This document shows positions 27,442 to 35,659 of a stretch of DNA of 47,073 nt, in pieces. The notes under the pieces are model-generated. The model made no database searches. It saw only the letters and a list, made by a program, of their open reading frames with translations, and was not told where the DNA came from. Source of the stretch: Verrucomicrobiota bacterium (GTDB lineage: Bacteria > Pseudomonadota > Gammaproteobacteria > Nevskiales > Nevskiaceae); assembly GCA_903970595.1 (NCBI GenBank), contig CAJCJI010000533.1, positions 1 to 47,073 of the forward strand, in the 5' to 3' direction. Each line of letters starts with the position of its first letter. Position 1 is the first letter of the stretch. Position numbers and translations under genes: made by a program.

Positions 27442-28922
27442 AGACCTGGCTGATCGGTATCGCGCTGCTGGCCTGTACGGCGTCCGCGAGCGGCGAGAGC
27501 AGCCCGCGCATCGGCTCCAAGAATTTCACCGAATCCATCATCCTCGCCGAAATCCTGCGGCTCGACGCCGACCAGCATGGCCTGCGGCTCGAACACCGCC
27601 ACGCCATGGGCGGCAGCGCCATCCTGTGGAAGGCCCTGCTCGAAGGCGATATCGACGCCTATCCCGAATACACCGGCACCCTGCGCCGCGAACTGCTGCA
27701 CGATCTCCCCGAGAACGCCGGAGACGACGCGCTGGCCGACGCCCTGCGCACCTTGGGCATCGGCATCGGCGCGCCGCTGGGTTTCGACGACAGCTACGCG
27801 CTCGGCGTGCGGCAGGAACTGGCCGACAGCCTCGGCCTGCGCACCCTGTCCGACCTGCAGGCGCAGCCTGGGCTGCGCTACGGTTTGTCCAACGAATTCA
27901 TGAACCGGGGCGACGGCTGGCCCGGCCTGAAGCAGGCCTATGGCTACGCGCCGTCGCCGCTCAGGGCCATGGACCACGTCCTGGCCTATCGCGCCCTGGC
28001 CAGCGGCGCGGTCGACGTCATCGACCTCTACACCACCGACGCCGAAATCGTTCGGGACCACATCGCCGTGCTGGACGACGATCGCCATTACTTCCCGTCC
28101 TACCAGGCGGTATGGCTCTACCGCCTGGACGCCGCGCAGCGCGATCCGCGCTTCGCCGCCAGCCTGCGCGACATGGCCGCAAAGGTTCCGCTGCAGGCGA
28201 TGCGCAACATGAATGCCGCCGTGCTGCTCGACAAGCGCGCCGAGACGGAAGTGGCGGCCAGCTTCCTCGGCATTGCTGGCATGATGCCAATCGAAGACGG
28301 CCTCTGGAGCCGTCTGTGGCGTCACACCCTGGAGCACCTGCGCCTGGTCGGCATCTCGCTCGGCGCCGCCGTGCTGCTGGGCCTGCCCATCGGCATCCTG
28401 GCCGCCCGCGCGCGGCGGGCCGGCCAGGTCCTGCTCGGCATCACGGCCGTGCTCCAGACCATTCCCTCGCTGGCCATGTTCGTGTTCCTGATCCCCCTGC
28501 TGGGCATCGGCGCCCGGCCGGCCATCGCCGCCCTGTTCCTCTACAGCCTGCTGCCGATCATGCGCAATACCGTGACCGGCCTGGCCTCGATTCCCGCCCC
28601 TCTGCTGGAAGCCGCCGCCGCGCTGGGCCTGCCGCACCGCGTGCGCCTGTTGCGCATCGAGTTGCCGCTGGCCGTGCGCGCCATCGTCGGCGGCGTAGGG
28701 ACCGCGGCGGTCATCAACGTCGGCACCGCCACCCTCGGTGCTCTGATCGGCGCCGGCGGCTACGGCGAACCCATCCTCACCGGCATCCGCCTGGGCAGCG
28801 TGCCCACCATACTCGAAGGGGCCATCCCCGCCGCCGCCCTGGCCCTGCTGGTGCTGGCGCTGTTCGAAGGGATCGAGCGCCTGCTGACGCCGCGGGGCCT
28901 GCGCCTGCCGGCCAGGAAATGA
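27438..28922 (+). CDS. Fused substrate-binding protein/permease, EgtU-like (494 aa)
   Basis: After a signal peptide (LIGIALLACTASASG) comes a periplasmic binding domain (~20-285) of the OpuAC type, starting IGSKNFTESIILAEIL and including YPEYTGTL and VIDLYTTDAEI. A membrane domain of five or six helices follows (~300-485), with TIPSLAMFVFLIPLLG and the EAAAALGLP--V--L coupling loop. Ergothioneine importers EgtU carry the same two modules, but with the permease first; here the binding domain is first. The aromatic cage for a trimethylammonium group cannot be verified by eye. Glycine betaine, choline or ergothioneine are all possible; gene context favours ergothioneine or hercynine. Start is GTG 27438. 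Confidence 0.85.
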   Translation: MKTWLIGIALLACTASASGESSPRIGSKNFTESIILAEILRLDADQHGLRLEHRHAMGGSAILWKALLEGDIDAYPEYTGTLRRELLHDLPENAGDDALADALRTLGIGIGAPLGFDDSYALGVRQELADSLGLRTLSDLQAQPGLRYGLSNEFMNRGDGWPGLKQAYGYAPSPLRAMDHVLAYRALASGAVDVIDLYTTDAEIVRDHIAVLDDDRHYFPSYQAVWLYRLDAAQRDPRFAASLRDMAAKVPLQAMRNMNAAVLLDKRAETEVAASFLGIAGMMPIEDGLWSRLWRHTLEHLRLVGISLGAAVLLGLPIGILAARARRAGQVLLGITAVLQTIPSLAMFVFLIPLLGIGARPAIAALFLYSLLPIMRNTVTGLASIPAPLLEAAAALGLPHRVRLLRIELPLAVRAIVGGVGTAAVINVGTATLGALIGAGGYGEPILTGIRLGSVPTILEGAIPAAALALLVLALFEGIERLLTPRGLRLPARK

Positions 28923-28980
28923 CAGTTATCGGTGGATCGGATGGAGATGCTTGAGCCCAATGGATCGACGAGCAGACTGG

Positions 28981-29898
28981 TCAATCCGGCCCAAGCGACG
29001 ACAGTCCAGCCTTCGTTGTTTCGAGGAACACACTGATCTCGCGCGCCGCCAATTCCGGCCGCAACACCATGAACAGGTGGCCGCCGCCGGGAATGATGCG
29101 CAGCGTCGACCCGCGCATCAAGGCCGCCAGGATGCGGAGGTTGATCGGGCGGATCAGGGGATCGTCGTCGCCGCCCATGACCAGCGCCGGGCAGCGGATG
29201 CGGCGCAGCCAGGGCAGGCTGCTGAACGTGGCCACGGACAGAAGCTGCTGCACATAGGTGGCCGTCGAGGGCGCCCGCATCGTCCTGGCAAAGTCCGCGG
29301 CGAGCTCGGGCTGCAGCCGCATTTCGCCGCCGTAGATCGTCGCCGCGTTCTCCGCCATGTAGCGCCGGGAAAAGTAACGCTGCGGCGTGACCATGCGCAG
29401 CAAGGCGCTCACTCTTCCCGGGAACATGAGGATGCCGGGGCTGGTGGCCATCAGCACCAGTCCGCCGACCCGGTCCGGATAGTCGCGGGCAATCCGCTGG
29501 GCCAGCGTGCCGCCCCAGGACACGCCGGCGACGACGAAGCGGCCGCTCAATCCGAGCGCGTCCATCAAGCCCACCGCCAGCCGTGTATACCAGGCCAGTC
29601 CGGTGATCAGCCGCCCGCGCGGCGAACCGCCGACCCCCGGAATATCGAACAGGATCACCGGCGCCACGCCTGCCTCTTTCAGCTGCCTTGCCAGCGGCAG
29701 CGCCAGTTCGAGATTGGCGCCGATGCCGTTGCACAGCAGAAACGGCAAGCCCTCGCCGGAAAGCTTGGCGTAACGCAGGCGCTGGCCATGTACCCAGGCG
29801 CACCCTGTTTCCGCTCCGCTGGCGGCAAGCGCGGCGCGCTGGCGCTCCAGACCGGAGCCCCAACGTCGCGCTTCTTCGAGTTTTTTTCGGTCGATCAC
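28981..29898 (-). CDS. phaZ: PHA depolymerase, mcl type (305 aa)
   Basis: An intracellular alpha/beta hydrolase closely matching Pseudomonas PhaZ. Shared landmarks are CNGIGANLELALP, FDIPGVGGSPRG, the nucleophile elbow GVSWGGTLAQ (serine ~126), ATIYGGEMR, the acid in GGDDDPLI and the histidine in GGHLFMV. It should mobilise stored medium-chain polyhydroxyalkanoate to 3-hydroxy acids. The N-terminal ~30 residues (EEARRWGSGLERQRAALAAS) are extra relative to Pseudomonas PhaZ. The start is probably GTG 29898. It lies 35 bases after phaC in the same direction. Confidence 0.85.
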   Translation of the reverse strand: MIDRKKLEEARRWGSGLERQRAALAASGAETGCAWVHGQRLRYAKLSGEGLPFLLCNGIGANLELALPLARQLKEAGVAPVILFDIPGVGGSPRGRLITGLAWYTRLAVGLMDALGLSGRFVVAGVSWGGTLAQRIARDYPDRVGGLVLMATSPGILMFPGRVSALLRMVTPQRYFSRRYMAENAATIYGGEMRLQPELAADFARTMRAPSTATYVQQLLSVATFSSLPWLRRIRCPALVMGGDDDPLIRPINLRILAALMRGSTLRIIPGGGHLFMVLRPELAAREISVFLETTKAGLSSLGPD

Positions 29899-29933
29899 TG
29901 CAGTTCCCGGTCACGAAGACAGAAGTGTTGAGC

Positions 29934-31613
29934 CTAGCCGAGCACGTAAGTACCAGGCGCAGCCCCAAGCTGGGGGTAGTCGGCACTGCCCAATTCCGCC
30001 GGCGCCGGCTGGTCCTCGCCCGAACGGGCCTGCAGCCAGGCGTGCCAGTGCGGCCACCAGCTGCCCTCACGACGCTGCGCCGACTTCTTCCACTGTTCCG
30101 GATCGCCGCCGGTTTCGCCGCCGCTCCAGAACTCCGACTTCTTGTTGCCCGGCGGACTCAGGATGCTCTGGATGTGCCCGCTGTTCGAGAGCACGAAGCT
30201 GTTCTTGCCGCCAAATAGCCGGGTGCTGGCATAGCAAGCCTTCCAGGGCGTGATGTGATCGGTGATGCCCGCGATCAGGTAGGTGTCGCACCGCACCTTG
30301 CCCAGATTGACCGGCACGCCGAGCAGGCGCAGGGTTCCCGGCCTGGCCAGGGCGTTGTTCTTGTAGACGTCAAGAAATTCGGCGTGCAGGCGCGCGGGCA
30401 GACGCGTGCTGTCGTTGTTCCAGTACAGCACATCGAAAGCCGGCGGCTTGTTCCCGAGCAGGATGTTGTTCACCCAATAGGACCAGATCAGATCGTTCGG
30501 GCGCAGCCAGGCGAAGGCCGTCGCCAGGTCTTTGCCGTCGAGCACGCCCTTGTGCGCCGAATAGCGCTTTGCGGCCTCGATCGCCGCGGGCGTGGCGAAC
30601 AGACCGAGCGTGGTCTCGTCCGCCTGCCCCTGGTCCAGCACGTTCACCAGCAGCGTCAGGCTGGCGATCCGGGTGTCGCCGGCGGCGGCGCGCACGGCCA
30701 CGTAGCTGGCCAGGGTCAGCCCACCGGCGCAGGCGCCGGCCAGGTTGATCTGGTTGAAGCCGGTCAGGGTGCACACCGCGGACACGGCCATATCGATCGC
30801 CGCCGCGTACTCGGCCAGGCCCCAATCCTTCTGCGCCGCGGTGGGGTTGCGCCAGCTGATGATGAAGGTCTGCAAGCCCGCGTCCAGCAGCCCGCGCACC
30901 ACGCTTTTCTCCGGTGCGAGGTCGAAAACGTAGTACTTGTTGATCTGCGGCGGCACGATCAGCACCGGCGCCTGCTTCACCTGCGGCGTGCGCGGGCGGT
31001 ACTGAATCAGCTCGATCAGCTCCGTGCGCAGGATCACGGCTCCTTCTGTCGTGGCCAGGTTCTCGCCGATCCTGAAGGGCTCCTTGTCGACCTGCGCCGG
31101 CAGGCCGCGGTTCTGCCTCAGGTCCCGGAACAGGTTCTTCAGGCCGTCGAGGGCGCTATGGCCGCCCGTGTCCTGGAAGCGCCGCACGGCCTCTGGTTGC
31201 CAGGGAAAGTTGGTAGGCGCCAGGGCATCGGTCACTTGCGACATCATGAACTGCAGCCGCGCGCGGCTGTGCGGCTTGAGCTGCTGCGAGGCGATCCACT
31301 CCGCCGTGGTCTTCTCGAACCCCAGATACGCCTGCAGCCATTTGCGATAGCCGGGGTTTTCCCGCCACGCCGCATCGGCGAAACGGCGGTCCCGGGAATT
31401 GGGCGCGAGCTTTGATTCGCCGCGAAACACGCGACGCAGCTCCTTGCCGTAGCCGGCGGCGGCCCGCACCGACAGCCGCGGCTGGGTGACGGTCAGGCGC
31501 GCGACCCGCAGGGCTTCCCGCGCCACGTCGCGGGCGCGGAAGCCCACGATGGGATTGGGCCCCAGCATGACGTTGGCGCTATGAACGGCGATCGTATCCG
31601 GCTTGTGTTCCAT
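29934..31613 (-). CDS. phaC: Class II poly(3-hydroxyalkanoate) synthase (559 aa)
   Basis: The length equals Pseudomonas PhaC1 (559 residues). The catalytic cysteine lies in the lipase-like box LAGACAGGLT (~296), the aspartate in GITDHITPW (~452) and the histidine in SNSGHIQSI (~479). RPNDLIWSYWVNN, the C-terminal EGSWWPHWHAWL and GAAPGTYVLG are all class II features. It polymerises (R)-3-hydroxyacyl-CoA into storage granules in the cytoplasm. Start ATG 31613 is one base after the MaoC-type hydratase stop, which likely supplies its substrate. Confidence 0.95.
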   Translation of the reverse strand: MEHKPDTIAVHSANVMLGPNPIVGFRARDVAREALRVARLTVTQPRLSVRAAAGYGKELRRVFRGESKLAPNSRDRRFADAAWRENPGYRKWLQAYLGFEKTTAEWIASQQLKPHSRARLQFMMSQVTDALAPTNFPWQPEAVRRFQDTGGHSALDGLKNLFRDLRQNRGLPAQVDKEPFRIGENLATTEGAVILRTELIELIQYRPRTPQVKQAPVLIVPPQINKYYVFDLAPEKSVVRGLLDAGLQTFIISWRNPTAAQKDWGLAEYAAAIDMAVSAVCTLTGFNQINLAGACAGGLTLASYVAVRAAAGDTRIASLTLLVNVLDQGQADETTLGLFATPAAIEAAKRYSAHKGVLDGKDLATAFAWLRPNDLIWSYWVNNILLGNKPPAFDVLYWNNDSTRLPARLHAEFLDVYKNNALARPGTLRLLGVPVNLGKVRCDTYLIAGITDHITPWKACYASTRLFGGKNSFVLSNSGHIQSILSPPGNKKSEFWSGGETGGDPEQWKKSAQRREGSWWPHWHAWLQARSGEDQPAPAELGSADYPQLGAAPGTYVLG

Positions 31614-31614
31614 T

Positions 31615-32106
31615 TCAAGCCCCCTTGAAGACCATGGCCGCGAGTTCGCCGCTCAACGCGATATCGCTCTCGCCATCGATTTCCACGGTGTTGGCCGTGA
31701 TCAGCAGCTTGCGGTTGGGGCCCTTGGGCTCGGCCGACAGCAGCCGCACCCGGGCGCGGATACGGCGGCCGGAGCGCACCGGGGCCTTGAAGCGCACATT
31801 GTTGACCCCGGCATTCACGGCGCGGTCCGCGTCTGCCGGTATGACGCCCAGCTCCAGCTGCATCGTGGCGAGCAGGGAGAGCGCCAGGAAGCCATGGGCG
31901 ATGGTGCCGCCGAACGGGCTTTCCGACGAGGCACGCTTGCAGTCCACGTGAATCCACTGGTGGTCGCCGGTGCAGCCGGCAAACCCGTCGATGCGCGCCT
32001 GATCGATGGTGACCCAGTCGCTCAGGCCCAGCTCGAGCCCGACGTACTTCTCCATGGTGTCGAAGCAATACCCTTTGGGCACCTTGTTGGTGAACACGGT
32101 GTTCAT
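31615..32106 (-). CDS. MaoC-like (R)-enoyl-CoA hydratase, PhaJ-type (163 aa)
   Basis: A hot-dog fold hydratase. The signature FAGCTGDHQWIHVD holds the catalytic Asp and His (D-x4-H spacing), followed by SPFGGTIAHGFLALSL, which completes the MaoC/R-hydratase motif. Such enzymes convert trans-2-enoyl-CoA from beta-oxidation into (R)-3-hydroxyacyl-CoA, the PhaC substrate. Position directly before phaC supports a PhaJ role; other MaoC members act on other acyl thioesters, so the substrate is inferred. ATG 32106 shares its A with the upstream TGA stop. Confidence 0.85.
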   Translation of the reverse strand: MNTVFTNKVPKGYCFDTMEKYVGLELGLSDWVTIDQARIDGFAGCTGDHQWIHVDCKRASSESPFGGTIAHGFLALSLLATMQLELGVIPADADRAVNAGVNNVRFKAPVRSGRRIRARVRLLSAEPKGPNRKLLITANTVEIDGESDIALSGELAAMVFKGA

Positions 32107-32279
32107 CACTGCAGCGCATCCCAGGGGGCGCGGTAGCTCAGGCCGCCCAGGCCAAGCATTGCCACGGGGTCAAACAGTCTGTGCGGCGGATGTTCAGGGG
32201 TGTGCAAGGAGGCGGGTTCGCCGTGCCGGTGCAGCGAGTGATCCGTCAGCCAAACGACCATCTTGATCAGGGTTTCCAT
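32106..32279 (-). CDS. Small unknown protein upstream of maoC (57 aa)
   Basis: A short frame begins METLIKMVVWLTDHSLH and ends SYRAPWDALQ. It has a Shine-Dalgarno (GGAG) seven bases before the ATG, and its stop overlaps the next start (TGATG). These translation signals argue that it is real. I see no known domain; the product is histidine- and proline-rich in the middle (HTPEHPPHR). It may be a small accessory protein of the PHA operon. Confidence 0.5.
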   Translation of the reverse strand: METLIKMVVWLTDHSLHRHGEPASLHTPEHPPHRLFDPVAMLGLGGLSYRAPWDALQ

Positions 32280-32394
32280 GAGTCGCTCCAGTTCAGGTTT
32301 CGGTGGTTCCGGGCCGATGCTGTTCGGCCCTGAACCCATGCGAATCATTCTGAAGGCCGGCGGCGGCGCCCGGAATTGGCAGGATGGCGGCTAA

Positions 32395-32414
32395 CGTTGT
32401 GACTATGCACAACG
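32395..32414. promoter_or_regulatory. Palindromic operator candidate of the pha operon
   Basis: CGTTGTG and CACAACG flank a 6-base spacer in a perfect 7-6-7 inverted repeat. It lies in the gap between the pucR-type gene and the first gene of the pha operon, about 115 bases before the small ORF. A neighbouring PucR-family regulator is the obvious candidate ligand; no experimental motif for this regulator is known to me. Confidence 0.5.
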
Positions 32415-32444
32415 GCTCTTGGGAGGTCCCTGCAACGTGGAACC

Positions 32445-32460
32445 CGGCGTCATGACGCCG
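32445..32460. repeat. Perfect 16-base palindrome at the pucR stop
   Basis: CGGCGTCATGACGCCG overlaps the stop codon of the PucR-type gene. It would form a strong hairpin in RNA but has no T-run, so it is at best a weak or Rho-assisted terminator, or a protein-binding site. Confidence 0.45.
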
Positions 32461-33697
32461 CATGGTGAAGCCGTAAGGCCGTGTGAAGCTTGGCCAGCCA
32501 GCCGATATCGTCCAGGCTGGCACCGAGCAGGTTCTCGATCCGTTCGAGGCGGTGGTTGAGGGTATTCGGGTGGATATCGAGCGCGGCAGCCGTTGCCTTG
32601 CGATGCTGGCGCCGCTCGAAATACGCCTCCAGGGTGGGAAGAAGCTGCGGTTCCTGCGCCAGGCGTTCGATCAGGGCATCGAAGTAGCGGGTCACGTTGT
32701 CCACCCCGGACACAACGTCGTTCAGGGCGATGTCCGAGTAGCGTGCGACTTGCCCGGCGCCGCCCTGACGGCCCAGCTTCTCCAGGGCCTTGAGCGCCTG
32801 GTCGGCGGACACGCGCCAGCCGCGGGCTCCCAGCGCCGGAAGACCGACGCCGATCATCTGCACTTCCTTGCAGTTCGACGCAACGCCGCTGACATCGCGC
32901 GCCAGGCGCTGCTCACCGGTTACCACCGTTTCGCCTCGGGCAAGGGGCAGCCAGAGCAGGACATGTCCGCGATGGATCGTGTGCAGCATGCGGTCATCCG
33001 GCAAGCGCAGGATGCGGGCCACGCTCACCATGAGCCGCTGGGCCTCGCCTTCCAGTTCGGCGGGGGTGGCGTCCGGGCGCGCGAGACGCAAGCACAAAGC
33101 ACAATGGATCGCCGACGAGTCCAGCCCCAGAGCGTCGGCGTTGCGCCGGAAACCCTCCTCGTTGTCGGGCCGATTGAACAGGATGCTGCATATTTCATGC
33201 GTCAGGGCATCGCGCCAGCGGGCGCGCTGCAATTGCTCGTCGAGATAGGCGCGGCCGATGGTTTGCGCCATCAGGTCGAAATGGTCGAACACATAGGGCG
33301 ACACCTCGAACAACAGCTCGTGGTGCAATTCGACATCACCGCCCGCCGCTTGGATCAGAGCCGCCCAGATGCGCTTGGTGCCCAGCCGGAAGGCCCGCAA
33401 CAGAGAATCCAGGGGCACTCCCTGGTGGACGCGCCGCCGCCCGGCGGCATCAATCGCATCGATAGTGGACTGGGAGGGGAGTTCGCCGCTGAGCAGGGCG
33501 TCGTACCAGATCCCGTGCATGAAGGCGACCGAATCGCGGACATCGCGCGCCACCGCCGCGGGCGCCTCCTGGTAATCGGGGATCGAGGCCTTGAGCTGCG
33601 ATAACACGTCTTCGATCAACGGGGCGGGGTCTTTAGCGAGCCGCTCGAGGATCTGCCTAAGGCGAGGCGACGGTGTTGGAACAGTCAGTTCTGACAT
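32450..33697 (-). CDS. PucR/CdaR-family transcriptional regulator (415 aa)
   Basis: The C-terminal domain (~355-412) has the PucR helix-turn-helix: RQHRKATAAALDIHPNTLNHRLERIENLLG, shown here by its key part IHPNTLNHRLERIE. The central region (~165-330) resembles the GGDEF-like domain of the CdaR/PucR group. The N-terminal ~160 residues are helical (RRRVHQGVPLDSLLRAFRLG), a module often found in regulators of fatty acid or PHA genes. Being next to, and upstream of, the pha operon, it may regulate that operon. ATG 33697 is preceded by the inverted repeat GAACA-N7-TGTTC (33714-33730), possibly its own operator. Confidence 0.85.
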   Translation of the reverse strand: MSELTVPTPSPRLRQILERLAKDPAPLIEDVLSQLKASIPDYQEAPAAVARDVRDSVAFMHGIWYDALLSGELPSQSTIDAIDAAGRRRVHQGVPLDSLLRAFRLGTKRIWAALIQAAGGDVELHHELLFEVSPYVFDHFDLMAQTIGRAYLDEQLQRARWRDALTHEICSILFNRPDNEEGFRRNADALGLDSSAIHCALCLRLARPDATPAELEGEAQRLMVSVARILRLPDDRMLHTIHRGHVLLWLPLARGETVVTGEQRLARDVSGVASNCKEVQMIGVGLPALGARGWRVSADQALKALEKLGRQGGAGQVARYSDIALNDVVSGVDNVTRYFDALIERLAQEPQLLPTLEAYFERRQHRKATAAALDIHPNTLNHRLERIENLLGASLDDIGWLAKLHTALRLHHAAS

Positions 33698-33780
33698 GAT
33701 GGCCCCGTTTTTCGAACAATCACAGTGTTCTTCCGGTTCGGTTTCCTATAGCAACAAGCTCGGCGATGAAGTTTCTTACT

Positions 33781-33795
33781 CCTATAGCTTATAGG
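33781..33795. promoter_or_regulatory. Palindrome upstream of pucR-type gene
   Basis: CCTATAGCTTATAGG has perfect 6-base arms around a 3-base centre. A related half-site, CCTATAGC, occurs 36 bases closer to the pucR start. Two similar sites upstream of a regulator suggest an operator, but no known factor fits. Confidence 0.3.
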
Positions 33796-34340
33796 ACGAC
33801 TGAATAGCTCCAGCGGACCGATCCGACTCAAATGCGGGGCAATCAATGCCGTTAAGCTGGGCTTATGGGAAAGATTACGAAATATCTCCGTTGCCTTGGC
33901 GGCATGTCTGGCGCCTGCGAATGAATATCGGTCGGATAGAATCCTACGCCATCCCGTGTCTTTTGCTGTCCCCGGAGCCGCAATTCGCCACGGCAACATT
34001 GCGCCGGGAGACTACGTCAGTGTCGGGAACGAAATGAGTCGGAACTCAAGAAAGTCTGCTTTGCCCTGCACTACCCCCGATGAGGGGCCATATCGGCCCT
34101 CGAACCGACTCCGCCGTCAACATCAAACAGAAGTCGAACTGTGCAAGAAAATGTGTAAATAATCCCCAACCTCCTGCTGGCCAGTGTCGCCGCAGAAGCG
34201 ACTGGATGTCCGTACTTGTTTTGACATGTCACTGGTGAGTCGTCGAGCGGCCAAAAGCGGCGCGCCTAAGGCGGCTTGCTGGAGCCTCCGCTTTCGGCGC
34301 GTGTGGACATCAGTACATCTGCAACCGCCATAATGCGGGC

Positions 34341-34445
34341 ATGAAGTCGAGCGTCGCAGAACTTTTGACTGAGTCCCAAGCAGACATTGAAGGGCTTGCT
34401 TATAGGCCGCTAGAAGTTGATCCTATGAGACAGATGACAAAATAG
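34341..34445 (+). CDS. Possible small ORF (34 aa)
   Basis: The frame reads MKSSVAELLTESQADIEG and ends MRQMTK. Composition is protein-like and it stops 12 bases before the AraC-type gene, so it could be a leader peptide or the leftover of a larger gene. There is no clear Shine-Dalgarno and no family match that I recognise. Confidence 0.25.
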   Translation: MKSSVAELLTESQADIEGLAYRPLEVDPMRQMTK

Positions 34446-34457
34446 CGGAATCGCGAC

Positions 34458-35471
34458 ATGACGGCGATGGTGCGCATCGGGGCGTTGCGCGGCTACCGGG
34501 AACTGGTTCTGTCCCTGGGCTTTGGCCCGGATGCGCTGTTGCGTAAATTCCACATCCCGCCGGCCTCGTTGAGCGACGAGGACGGGATGGTTTCACTGCG
34601 CAGCTTCGTGTCCCTACTGGAGGCGAGCGCACAGCAATTCGCCTGCCCGGCACTCGGCCTGCGCCTGGCCGGCTTCCAGGACATCGGCGTGCTCGGCCCG
34701 CTCAGTGTCGGCATGCAGAATTCCCCCACCCTGGCCGAGGCTCTAGGCTTCTGTTCGCGCTTTCTGTTCGTGCAAAGTCCGGGGATTTCCTTCACCGTGC
34801 TGGAGCGGAGCCCTGGCCGGCCCAGCATGGCGGAGTTGCGTTTCGAACTCTTGCTGCAGCGCCCGCCGCCGTCGCGGCAATTCCTGGATCTCAGCCTGGG
34901 CGTGGCGCACCGGGTCACCAGATTGCTCGGCGGCGAGGCGTATCGCCCGGATGAGGTGCACATTCCCCACCAGCCCATTGCACCGCTGGCCACCTATAGA
35001 AGCTTCTTCGGCGGTCCGATCCACACCGGGATGCCATCGGCATCCCTACTGCTGAAGGCTAAGCTCCTGCGGCTTTCGACCCACTCGGTCAATCCAAGCC
35101 TGGTCGACATGGCCGAGAGCTATCTCACCATGCAGTTTCCCGAACCCGGCCATGCACTTTCGGGACGCGTGCGCAGCACGATCCGCAAGGTGCTGGGGAC
35201 TCCGCTTGCCAACAAGGCCGGCATTGCCAGAATGCTGGCGCTGCATCCACGCACCCTGCAGCGGCGCCTGGCGGAAGAACAGACCAGCTTCGACTCCATT
35301 CGGGATGAGGTGCGGCGCGAACTGGCGCAGCGCTATCTGTACTCGACCCAGATGCCCTTGATCCAAGTTGTCGGAATGCTCGGCATCTCTGAACCCGCGG
35401 CATTGACCCGCATGTGCCAGCGCTGGTTCGGCAAGACCCCGTCGGCTATCCGCCGAACAGCGGCCGCTTGA
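34458..35471 (+). CDS. AraC-family regulator with arabinose-binding-like domain (337 aa)
   Basis: The N-terminal ~200 residues fit the Arabinose_bd domain of the OruR/ArgR-like AraC group (LVLSLGFGPDALLRKFHIPP, ACPALGLRLAGFQDIGVLGPL). The C-terminal ~95 residues form the double helix-turn-helix, with KAGIARMLALHPRTLQRRLAEE and VVGMLGISEPAALTRMCQRWFGKTPSAIR. This build responds to small metabolites and often activates a neighbouring catabolic operon; the cupin-hydrolase genes just downstream on the same strand are the likely target. A GC-rich hairpin (CCTCGC/GCGAGG, 35479-35497) follows its stop. Confidence 0.88.
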   Translation: MTAMVRIGALRGYRELVLSLGFGPDALLRKFHIPPASLSDEDGMVSLRSFVSLLEASAQQFACPALGLRLAGFQDIGVLGPLSVGMQNSPTLAEALGFCSRFLFVQSPGISFTVLERSPGRPSMAELRFELLLQRPPPSRQFLDLSLGVAHRVTRLLGGEAYRPDEVHIPHQPIAPLATYRSFFGGPIHTGMPSASLLLKAKLLRLSTHSVNPSLVDMAESYLTMQFPEPGHALSGRVRSTIRKVLGTPLANKAGIARMLALHPRTLQRRLAEEQTSFDSIRDEVRRELAQRYLYSTQMPLIQVVGMLGISEPAALTRMCQRWFGKTPSAIRRTAAA

Positions 35472-35659
35472 AGTAGCTCCTCGCCTCCATCGCGAGGCGC
35501 GGGCTTTGCGCTGGTCAACCGCGAGAGCTGCGTTCTCCGGCGAGATTTTGTCGCGGATTGTCTCGCTGGATCAACACATTGTCTTTTTCAATCAAGCCAG
35601 CGTGGCGCGGCGGCGCCACTATCCGCGTACCCATAAGAATCAACTACAGGAGCCCGCCC

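Larger units (their letters stand above)
33698..34457. other. Intergenic region between pucR-type and AraC-type genes
   Basis: 760 bases with no convincing gene and lower GC than the flanks. Visible structures are GAACA-N7-TGTTC (33714-33730), the palindrome CCTATAGCTTATAGG (33781-33795) with a CCTATAGC half-site at 33745, and a hairpin GAGGGGCC/GGCCCTC around 34082-34101. AAAGCGG/CCGCTTT (34254-34260, 34288-34294) forms another. The mixed composition suggests decayed or foreign DNA. A 34-codon frame at 34341 is listed separately. Confidence 0.4.

Noticed and set aside
34034-34162. A 42-codon frame in the gene-poor region
   Set aside because: Its composition is random-looking and a hairpin falls inside it; no translation signal.
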